A DNA stretch of 64,000 nucleotides from Zygnema cylindricum (lineage: Eukaryota > Streptophyta > Zygnematophyceae > Zygnematales > Zygnemataceae). Positions 45,379 to 55,305 of this stretch are shown here, piece by piece (position 1 is the stretch's first letter; each line of letters begins with the position of its first letter). A model generated the notes under the pieces. It was not told the DNA's origin. It was given only the letters and a program-made list of their open reading frames with translations, and did not search any database. The stretch covers positions 16,821-80,820 of the forward strand of contig JBBHKE010002635.1 in assembly GCA_037447655.1 (NCBI GenBank), given 5' to 3'. Position numbers and translations under genes: made by a program.

Positions 45379-48142
45379 ATGGCCTGCATTGCAGATAGAT
45401 GCCTTACGGTATCCTCTTTAATATGCTCTAATGTCAAAACCTCTTGCAGTCGAGACCAACGCTTCCCAGCTGCGGCTCGGAGCTCTTTTCTGCAAAATAG
45501 CTGCAGAAAACTCTTTGTCGTACGCATTCAAACTGTACGGAAATCACTCACTACTGGCGTGAGAGCAGAGGCAGCTGGAGAGTTTGATCGTCCACTTTGG
45601 CTTCCTGGAAGCACTCCACCTTCTTATCTTGATGGCAGGTGAGCAGAGTTTGCAAGGCTTCAGAAAAATGTAAATGGAAGAAATAAATCGATCATTTAAC
45701 AGGCGATCCAGGTGCAATTTTGTAGTCAGTTCAGTGAGATCGGTGAGGTATATGAAACTGTTCTGCATAGGCATTGTTAGGCTAGAAGAGCTATTTTGGA
45801 AGTAAGTCATGAGGCACGTCACATTTCAGAAGGCTGATTAGGGTTTTGCTTTCGTAAAATCTGCTTCCTGAAAGTAGAAATAAACAGACGGTTGTGGTTT
45901 AGTTCCGCATTTCGCCTGCTATGCTTCAGGTGACCCAGAGGTTTTTAATAAATGTTTTTATCATTTTTGGCTTTAGCATTTCTAGCATGGAATACTGACT
46001 GCACTCACCTATAAACTTTTGGCATTTTTCAATTATGGTTTGGTTAACGAAGATGCTTGTCCTTTCAATGCATTGTACTGTGTTTCTTTCCATCGCTTCC
46101 CTTGAGCTTTATGTGTGTCAATGTAGCGAATAGCAAACTTTTTATGTGGATGAGTACTTTGCCTCTCCTGGGGCAGTGTGATAAGAATACTCTTGGTTAT
46201 TCAGGCTGTTCCTGATTCTACTGCATTTTTTCTATGCGCACGTATTCCTTGGCTCAACATTTTTGCAGTTTACCAGGCGATTTTGGATTTGATCCCTTGG
46301 GCCTAGGAGCAGAGCCTGAAGACTTGCGCTGGTACATCCAGGCCGAGCTTCTCCATGCTCGGTTTGCCATGGCGGGAGTGGCCGGCATTCTCGTAACGGA
46401 TGTGTGTCCTTCATCCCTATGCCCAAGTGTTGGCAAGCTCTCCTCTACTTCTGCTGTTTTACGAGACCAAAAATGTTTGAGGATGAGCTATGGAGGAAGA
46501 CTGTATAGGACCAAGCATTATGCAGAATAGATTAACTAGCTTCACCATTTCCTAATGAAACCGTGTGACTTTTCTGTCTGTGTGGTGGATACTTTTTTGT
46601 GTACATCCAATTACGGGAAATGTATGAACAGACTCAAATTTCTCATTTTCCTTAGAATCTCTCATCCTCCATTTGTTTCTGTCATGTTTTATACATTTTT
46701 GTTATCATTTCTGTTCTTACAGAGAGTTTCTCTTTCATCTGCAGATTATGCGTGTGACTGGATACAAAGACCTCCCGGTGTGGTATGAAGCGGGAAGCCA
46801 GAAGTTTGAAATCGCTGACACAGCAACATTGTTCACTGTACAGCTCATCCTCTTTGGGTGAGCATCCATGTTTAGCGCATTTATGTTGGTTCTGATGGTC
46901 AGCTGTCAGCAAACCTACAAGTTGGAGTCATTTATCAACTGCACCTTAGGTCTAGAGAGTTAAGTATGCTATTACTACTTCGGAGATCTCTTGGCCGCTT
47001 ATTTTATTTTGCTCGATTGCTCGCTCACCTCGTTTCTCCTAGACATGCCCATCAAGTTAGCAGATGAATATAAATGAACTCTTTTGTAGTGAATGCTGTA
47101 CATAATTTCTAGCAAGTGAAGCTGGACTCGAAATTCAAGGACGTATCTTTCTGGTTCCTTTGACTGTGCTGACAATGAAAAATAGCATTCAGTTCAGTTT
47201 ATTTCACAATATCCTTGGCATTTGTGTTGGCTTGTAAGATTTCTTGGTCTGATCTGGGAATCGAATGAGCTTTTGTCTTTCAAAGCTGTCTTTATTTCTG
47301 TGACGGGAAGTTATTCTTTCTTGTCTGGTAAACAGCTTTGTGGAGTCAAAACGGTACATGGACTTCAAGAAGCCTGGCTCGCAGGGAACTGAAGACAGCT
47401 GGTTCTTTGGTTTGGAAGAAATGTTCAGTGGACTATCCAGTGGGTGCGTTCCTACTGAATTTCTCCATTCAAAAGGATCAAACATGGTAGTTGTTTGTTA
47501 TTATGGACAACTAAGGTGGATCTCTTTAGTTCGTAGTAAATGCAATGAAGGTGTAGGAGAAACAGGGTGCTAAGGTGGAATGTACCCGAATATAATGAGG
47601 TTTGCTTTCAAAATTATTTTTGATGTTGTTAATGTTGATGAAATGAGTGAGGTAGGATTACTAACTCTTTATTGCCTCACGATATTCCACGTATTCTAGA
47701 TTCCGTTTTTTCTCATCCCTGAACATTTTTCAAGCTCTTCCGAAATCCATGCAGATACCCCGGAGGCCCTTTTTTCAATCCTTTGGGACTAGCGTCTGAC
47801 ATTGACCCAAAGAAGCCCCAACCTTTGAAAACCAAAGAGCTGAAAAACGGTAAGTTCTTAACTTTTTGGGGCGGTAGGCATGTGACCTCAGAAGAAAGCT
47901 GAGTGACATTTCTCACTTGACAAGAAAAAATATGAGATAATCATGTTGTTAACGGTAATACGAGGGAGCCTAACTCGGTTTATTTGGGTGGTTTCCTTGC
48001 AGGACGATTGGCCATGGTAGCTATGGTTGGTTTTTTTGTCCAAGCTTACATTACAAAGCAAAGCCCCATTGAAAACCTCCTTCAACACCTTTCCGATCCA
48101 TGGCACAACACCATTATTCAGACATTAAGTGGATCATCGTGA
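45379..48142 (+). CDS. LHCA5: Photosystem I light-harvesting protein, LHCA5 type
   Basis: Chlorophyll a/b-binding antenna protein of thylakoids. Six exons join in phase: 45379-45638, 46269-46401, 46745-46857, 47336-47443, 47755-47849, 48003-48142, all GT-AG, 282 residues. Residues 1 to about 55 are Ser/Arg-rich like a chloroplast transit peptide; the mature part starts near [30 protein letters not shown] precedes helix 1 with chlorophyll ligands E113, H116 and salt-bridge R118; helix 2 follows LPVWYEAG; helix 3 has the ExxNGR motif (E233, N236, R238). The end [13 protein letters not shown] is characteristic of LHCA5 rather than LHCA1-4. In angiosperms LHCA5, with LHCA6, anchors the NDH complex to photosystem I. 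No stop or shift is seen. Exact identity within LHCA is from recalled family patterns. Confidence 0.92.
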
Positions 48143-49460
48143 TTTTTGAAAAACTCATTCTTTTACACGAATCTGTTTGAATCTCGAGGGTAGAGGAAAA
48201 GGAAGTCAGCATTTCTGGTAGTGCAGAATTGGAGGATATTACTATGTCAGGTTTATCTTTTGGTAAGAAAAGCCAAAAGATTTTAGATGAAAGATTATTT
48301 AGCAGAAAGCAGGTATCATTTGGTATTTTTTGTAAAATGAATGTTTATGTCCTCTCAGCTTATGGCAATTGGGCAATTTTGTTCGAGTAGAAGTAGATGT
48401 TAGAAGCAAGATGGAATGATAGTAAGGAATAAAGTTTTGCCTCGATGAATTTGCTTAATCAAGCTTAGGATTTTTTTGCAAACAATGCCCACTCTTTCAT
48501 GATGAGATATAATGGTTTGCTATGTAGTTTATGTTCTCGTTTTCTTTTGCAACAACACTTTTAAGTCCTCAACAGGCGATGCCGTGTCTTACGGTACAGA
48601 TAAATGACTTTAATCAACTAGAGGCCATCCTAACATATACAGCCATGGGTATCATACCAGTCTTATATCATGCTTTACGTTGGCCTAACGTTTATGAGCT
48701 GATTACTTTGCAAACTGTAAATGGTGGGACTTGAAGTTATGGCTGACATATGGCATGTTATGAAACTTTTTTACAAGATGATGTAGGGATCTGTGTTGAT
48801 GTTCAAAACCTTTGCATGTTGTTGGTATTTTATGTTTGTTTCAACACTAGCGCGAGCTGCATTTGAGGTACCATTCATAACCTTTTTTTTTCGACAAGAG
48901 GTAAAGATTAGAATGTTGTGTGATGTTAAAGAATTGCAATTTGGACTGGTTCACCCTATTCCAAAATCACTTCAAAAATAGCCTGATGAAAAGCACCCAG
49001 AGATTTTAAACATAGACAACAAGCAATGAGTTTTCTTGATGATGACGTCACGAGATATTCGTTCGTTTTCCTGGAAGCCACAAATGGTTGCGGAAACTGT
49101 AATTGTCACACGTCCCTAGCACACAGTACTCTTCAACGATGAACTCAGGTTTATCCATTCAACGGGTACTAGGTTGTTCTTTCTTGGAAATTTGAAACTC
49201 CTTTAAATAGACTGCATCGTTAACTACAACGTGATGCAAGGCTAAAGTCATTCCGGAGGAACAATCCCGGTTTGCACTGTAGCATGGTACGGAACAACCT
49301 TACAGTCCTGGGAGTTCGTGAATTTATAGCGTTTAGCTGATATTTAACTACATTAATTTTCCTTTTGTCACGTGGCTAACTATGGGCCACTTACCAAACA
49401 AAGATTTATAAGCACTAAATTATGATTGTGGCTCCGCAAAAGAAATCCGCGCTTGAACTA
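48143..49460. other. LHCA5 downstream region, intergenic
   Basis: Probably holds the LHCA5 3' untranslated region (aataaagt near 48429 could serve as a polyadenylation signal). No further gene is supported. Confidence 0.45.
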
Positions 49461-49815
49461 CAGCCTAGTACAGTACACCGCCAATCGTTAGTCGGCTCGC
49501 CCGTGGTGTGCAGGGTGTGCAGGTCTCCTACACGAGGCGAAATGCGCCGAGACCTGCACACTTGCAAAATACCGCCCGGGTACCGCGGATGTTTAGGGTC
49601 ATAGGGTTATTGGTTCGGGTTTTTTTTTATAAAAAAAAACACGAATGGGAAAAAAACCCTAAACATATTTATACACACGATGCGCCGCGCGGCGCGAGGC
49701 GTCGTAAAGCGAAATTGGAGTGAAAGGAGTGCAGGGCGACGTGGACCCCCTCACACGCGACCTTCACACCTAAAAACGCTCGATTCAGCCTAGTACAGTA
49801 CACCGCCAATCGTTA
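49461..49815. repeat. Direct 30-bp repeats flanking a hairpin-rich insert
   Basis: cagcctagtacagtacaccg and the next 10 bases occur identically at 49461-49490 and 49786-49815; the right copy is the left end of the family B element. Between them lie a perfect 13-bp stem (gtgtgcaggtctc at 49515, its complement ending at 49561, 21-base loop) and a second inverted pair, gtttagggt near 49589 and accctaaac near 49660. It may be an insertion into, or a partial duplication of, the element end. Confidence 0.65.
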
Positions 49816-50368
49816 TTAGCGTAGAAGTTTCTTTAGCGTACATGAAAAATTACCGTGGTTTACGCTAATTAAGAATTTGAAAATTTTGAAAAAAAACATA
49901 CATTCTAATTGTTTAATAATAATAATTTGGGTCTTTGAAAAAAATAAATGTCGGTCGCAAACATGCTTACACTAATATAGGTATTCGTACAGAATCTGAC
50001 AAATCGTACACAAATCGTACGTTCACACATTCGACACGTGGTTGCTGGACGAATATGTGCGAACGTGATATTTGACTATCCGATTAGACCACCTTTTTAG
50101 AGCGCATATTCTCATGCGTCCGCGGCTACTAAAACTCATTAATATATTTTTTCACTTAAAAAGGTACAGTTTTGTACGGTCTAACACTGTCCGTACACCA
50201 CACTAATTGACTGATGGCATACTTCTATTTTGTACGGTACTAAAAAATTAACCCTAAATAGAGTAAATAAAAAATAGAATGAGCTACACTAATGGAGAAT
50301 AAAAAAAAAAAATAGGGACGGAATTAGTGTACACAACGCTAATAACGATTGGCGGTGTACCGTACTTA
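49791..50368. mobile_element. Inverted-repeat element, family B (copy 1)
   Basis: 578 bp. Left end tagtacagtacaccgccaat, continuing cgttattagcgt; the right end is its reverse complement apart from two or three positions, over at least 31 bp. This is the best preserved copy of the family. No coding capacity. It lies about 540 bp upstream of the F-box/kelch start codon. Confidence 0.85.
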
Positions 50369-50529
50369 ACGAGCTTGCAAAAGGTACACATAACGTACGA
50401 ACCCAGCCGCTATCGATCTGCTGACTAGATATGGTATATCGATAAAGACAAAACAACGAACGACGTCAAAGAAAGAAGCGACTTCACTGTTTACCAACTT
50501 TTGTCGCCTTCTTAGAGTTTCGGGTTATT

Positions 50530-50912
50530 CCAGGAAGCTTCAGCGGCAGCCATGGGCATGCTGTTCAGCTCTCAGCTGCCAGATGCTTCTGCCTCAACAG
50601 CGCCACTTCCAGCATAGATTATCCCGTTGTAGATAATCCCGAATATCAACTGTCAATTCAGCCATGGTTTTGGAATTTGGAGTGTGTTTCTTTTAACAGT
50701 TCGTTCCTTCCAGGAAGCTCCAGCGGCAGCCATGGACATGCTGTTCAGATCTCTGCTGCCATATTATTATGCCTCAACAGCGCCACTTCCTGTGTATATT
50801 ATCCCGTTGTAGATAATCCGGAATCTCAACCTTCGTTCAGCCATAGTTTTGGAATTTGGAGTGCGTACCTTTTAACGGTTCCAGGTATTTCCAGGAAGCT
50901 TCAGCGGCAGCC
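50530..50912 (+). repeat. Two decayed tandem copies of the F-box gene's 5' end
   Basis: The segment ccaggaagctycagcggcag starts at 50530, 50710 and 50891 (spacing 180 and 181). Each copy continues into an ATG (50552, 50732, 50913) followed by coding-like text. Copy 1 opens MGMLFSSQLPDASAS and stops after about 21 codons; copy 2 opens MDMLFRSLLPYYYAS and stops after 26. Only copy 3 leads into the long F-box exon. Compared with copy 3, copies 1 and 2 lack about 43 bases between the first codons and the gtagataat text. In a transcript starting upstream they would be upstream ORFs. Confidence 0.85.
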
Positions 50913-53900
50913 ATGGGCATGCTGTTCAGCTCTCCGCTGGCGGATGGTTCTGCCTCAGCAGCGCCACTTCCAGCGGCTGCGTGTCAAGATGTTTTGGACG
51001 CTAGCAAAAGACTTCGACTCGTAGATGATTCTCCCATTGTAGATAATTCGGAATCTCAACCGTTGATTCAGCCCTTATTTCCTGGACTTCCTGATGAAGT
51101 GGCACTTCAGTGTTTGGCCAGAGCTTCAAAATCATGGCAAGCCACAGCCTGCCGCGTGTGCAAGGGATGGAGAGAGGCACTTCTGTCATCGGAACTGTCT
51201 GAATTGCGAAGGTACTATTTTTCTATAGCTTAGAATGGGAAGGATGTAATATAACCTGAGAATATTACATTTTTCGGATATTTCTAAAGTATCAGGGATA
51301 GGTGGATTTAGGTATTGATAATGATTTTTGTTCAATATTTTTGCTGTTCTTTGCTATTCTTGGTTCTTTTTTTTAATGTTATTACTTCAAAATGTTACCG
51401 TTTTTTTTTTTCTATGAGTAGGTAATGACATAGGCGATTCATTTCTTTTAAGCGTATCAACTCACTGGCTGTATTAGGATGAAGTCTCAAATTATACACA
51501 GACAAAAAATAACTTTTTCTCTCTCGAGTTAATAACCAGCAATAGTAACTTGGTTTTTGACTTCTAGCTGTTCTCATTAATATAGGCTCCCCTCCCCTCC
51601 CCTCTTCCCCCCGTCTCTCTCCCTCTCCCTCTCCCCCCCCCCCTCCCTCTCCCTCTCCCTCTCCCTCTCCCTCTCCCTCTCCCTCTCCCTCTCCCTCTCC
51701 CTCTCCCTCCCCCTCCCCCTCCCCCTCCCCCTTCCCCCTCCCCCTCTCCTTCCCTCTCGCCGCCCTCCCGCCCTCCCTCCCTCCCTCCCTCTCCTTTTCT
51801 CCCTCCCTCACTTCCTTCCTCCCTCCCTCACCTCCCTCCTTTGTATGTTTGTGTGCTCAGGAACCTCGCGTGTACGGAAATGTGGCTTTTTGTCTTATTC
51901 CGCGATGAGTCCCAGGTGTTAACATGGAGAGCTTTAGATCCTAAAGAGGGAAAATGGTTTTGTCTGCCGGAAATGCCGAGTGCGGTGAGCTCTGCAGAGA
52001 GGATTGAAGTCAATGTGAAAAACTCTTGGTGGAATCTCTTTGCTATAACGAGGTCTCGGTGAGTTTCTTGCATATCGACTTTCGTTTGTTATTTCTAAAC
52101 AGGTGTCAGTATTTTATTTCTCTGTAAAGACTTTTGAAGGTGGTTCTCGGTTTCTATAGTTTCGTGGCAAATATGGAGTTCTGCGTGGAGGTTTGGTATT
52201 GACACGTCATTTATGGAGGATAGAGTTTTGGTAGGTTGGAAATGTTGGGATAAAGTTTGGTTTTTAAGGTGGTCATTACATTGAAGCTTGCTTATTGTTG
52301 TGCAAAAAACGAGATGATTGCCTCTTTGTTTTCTCCGATCTGCTTTTCATATCCGGATGATGTAACTGACACGCTCTGAGACATGGGGGACAAACATCTT
52401 AAAGATGAGCCATTTACTTTTGGTACTTTTTCTAAAGGGTATGTCCAAATTTGGGCAGTGACGAGATAATGTGTTTTTTTGGTTGAAGTTTTGAGTTTCT
52501 AGTCTTCATAGTGTTTTCAACAATTTGTACAATGCTTAGATAATCACATTTGTAGGTACTGGTGATTTACACCTGTATAAACTTATTGTCTTTACTGTGG
52601 AATTTTGTTTGTTTAAAAGTGTCAGTTCGTTTGGGACTTTTACACAGTTATTTGCATGGCCAATTCAGTCATCACAGTACACCGTAAACTGTTATTATTG
52701 TCAATAACACTAATTCAGTGCCATTTTTTTGGCCCCTCAACATTCAATAGCATTAATAATACTACTTGTTTTTTTCTAAAAGCTAATTTGGTAAGCAGTT
52801 GAAAATTGTCCACGTCGTTTGGACTTAGCGTACAATTAATTACACTATTGTGAACCCAGGCTATATATTCCTTAACGCTCATAACAATTCATGTAATTCA
52901 TGGACTCCGGTGAGCTTGTGTGTTTAAGACGGAGTCACTCTCCAAAGTTTTATGAAATAGCAATTAGTATGCTATTAGTTTGTTTACGTCCAATGTGTTG
53001 CTTCTCAGTAAACATGTAGTGTCAGAGTAGCAGATAGATAAGTGCATGGTATAGAAGTATAACTAAGAGTCGAGAGCATCATTGCCATAAAAGTTGTTCT
53101 TTGGGCCTAAATTTTGGTCTTTCAAATATTGCAGAGGCCTTCCAAACAATTCTTTGGAAGCGTTGCCCTTCTGCGGTTGTTCCGCGGCTTCTCTCAATGG
53201 CATTCTCTATGTCATTGGAGGGTTTGTTCAAGAGAAGGCTATTTCTCGAGTCCTCCAGTATGACCCTCATTTAAACCAGTGGAGCGAGGGGCCTCCTTTA
53301 GAGATACCTCGTGGGTATTGTAAAACCGGTGTAATAGACGGCAAGTTGTATGTGGTAGGAGGAGTATGTATGGAGGAGGGTGGAATTGAGCCTTTGGCGA
53401 GTGCAGAAGTGTTGGATCCTGTGGTTGGCTCGTGGCGAAGATTAGCCGATATGAAGTTTTCAAGAGCTCCGGTAAGTCGTCGGTATTCGCCGTTAAAAGG
53501 TTTACTATTTCATTTCTTTGTTTATGTTTTATATTCGGTGAAGCCTCTATTTAGCAATGGCTAAACTTTGAAACTGATTAAAACTGAAGCGTATCATTGT
53601 TGTTGTTTTGTTTTGCTGTTTTTGTTGTTTTTTTTTTTCGTTTTCGCCAGCCTCTTCCAGCTGCATTTTTGGAAGAAGTCCTTCGTCCTACGGCCACAGG
53701 GCTCGCAGTTTGGATGGTTGCCTTTGTGTCACTCAGAGCTTGTACCATTGGCCGTTTTTTATCGACATTGGAGGAGAAATTTACAACCCTAAAACAGATG
53801 CATGGACAGAGATGCCTCAGGTTTGTCAGCTTTTTCTACATTAGAAGTTAAAAAAAAAAAAACAAAATCTTATTGCTGGTCAATTGTCGTGTGTCCGTTG

Positions 53901-55305
53901 GTGAGAGGGAAAATGGTGACAACGGAGGCTTCATATTGTATCGGTTGTGCAACCGATAATCAACGTTAAGGATATTATTGATCATTGATTGGTTGCTTGC
54001 GTCAATAATTACTGATATGTACGCGGTAATACCGTACTACTGCCATACACTCCAAAATAAACTTATCGCTAAAAAATAGTAAAGCTCGGTCTGTACTCTT
54101 TATTGAATTAGGCCCGTTCTGAGAAATGTGTCTGTTTGGAGCCGTCTTTTTATTTGTAATGGTTGGATATGACCTTCATATTGGATTTTTCTCGAAAATA
54201 AATCATGATATATTTCCCGACCGTTAATTTTTATCAAGGACCTGAAAAATCCGATTATCGATTGTCGTATATTTTCTACCGATATGAAGACCTAGTGACA
54301 ACCTCTTGATGGACATGGTTGTATATGGTTCATGTTTTGGTCCTTGCAAAATAGACATCAAAAGTGATGCGATCTCTGAGATCTTACATTAACCTGGGCA
54401 TCTTTTTTAGAATCTTTCGTCACATCTTTGTGAATTAGTTGTTTTGCTCTGATGATTTCTGGCCTTAAATTGGGATCCCTAGAAAATGTGAAAACCTTAA
54501 CCCTCAAGACGTTTAACCCTTTGTTTTGGTTGTACAAACAGGGTATGGGCGAAGGCTGGCCTGTAAGACAGGGAGGTTCGAAAATGTGTGTAGTGATCGC
54601 TAATAGAGTGTATGGGCTCGATCCTAGTGGGAGTCGAGGAGCTTTGGTTCGAAGTTACGACAAGGAAATGGACGCTTGGAAAAGGCTGGCTTTGGCTCCT
54701 CTACCACTTGGAGGTGGGGGAGAGGAAGCCCCTTTTCTACTGGCATGTGTAAGGGGAAAGTTGTACGCACTCGTGAAGGTAAAAACCTAATTCAATAAGT
54801 TATAAGGTAGTACTTTGGAGCCAAATGCTATAGACAGCAAACATAGGGTGAAAGGAAAGTGTCAAGTTAGTCGAGGCATGAGTGATTATAATATAATTCA
54901 CTATATGTGGTAACTGCATACTGTAGGCGTACTATCCGTATAATACGTGTATAGTATGGATTCACTGCATGTAACGTTTCCAATTGTTTCAGCACATTTG
55001 AACTATATGGATTATGGTTCTTAGGTTGTGAAACCTGATTTACAGCTTTTAACTTCTATTTTTGTGATTTTTTTGAAGGCTGGGCAAGGTTTATTGTCGT
55101 GTCATCAGAACTTACCTATTTCCAATCTTCTTTTTTTTCTTCTTTTTTACAGGATGCTGCAAGGTTTATAGTGGTGTCATCTGCTGACGTGGCAAAACTA
55201 GCCGGTGCCAGGTGGCTCGATGGGGAGGAGGATCTGTGGCAACAGGAGTCCCGCTGTCGATTTGGCCGTAGTGAGCTCGTGGCATGTGAAGTAGTCGATT
55301 TCTAG
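50913..55305 (+). CDS. F-box/kelch-repeat protein, exon 4 frameshifted
   Basis: Probable SCF ubiquitin-ligase adaptor of the plant F-box/kelch family related to Arabidopsis At1g22040. Exons 50913-51211, 51861-52058, 53135-53471, 53651-53820, 54542-54778, 55153-55305, all with GT-AG borders and matching phases. The F-box is at residues 56-98 (FPGLPDEVALQCLARASKSW…RVCKGWREALLSSEL). Kelch text follows: LNGILYVIGGF, WSEGPPLEIPRGYCKTGVID, GKLYVVGGV, LYHWPFFIDIGGEIYNPKTD, GMGEGWPVRQGG, GKLYALVK; the end ELVACEVVDF matches the family. Exon 4 is 170 bases where 171 would fit: after PAAFLEEVLRPTATGLA the family sequence continues in another frame from about 53706. Intact, the protein would have about 464 residues. 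Either a one-base loss near the ttt run, or a consensus error. The ATG was chosen at 50913 because only this copy reads into the F-box. Confidence 0.85.
51586..51840. repeat. (CTCCCT)n tract in F-box/kelch intron 1
   Basis: Polypyrimidine hexanucleotide array of about 250 bp ending 20 bases before the intron 1 acceptor (gtgctcag|G at 51860). The tract may act as, or extend, the polypyrimidine tract of the acceptor. Confidence 0.9.
52677..52897. mobile_element. Decayed inverted-repeat element, family B, in intron 2
   Basis: Left gtacaccgtaaactgttatt and right ccttaacgctcataacaatt match the family B ends only loosely. Interior words actaattcagtgcc also occur in the copy at 32962 (actaatttagtgcc). 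The size, about 220 bp, agrees with copy 2. Confidence 0.45.

Noticed and set aside
49589-49668. Plant telomere-like tttaggg/ccctaaa words
   Set aside because: Single units only; they form an inverted pair and not a telomeric array.
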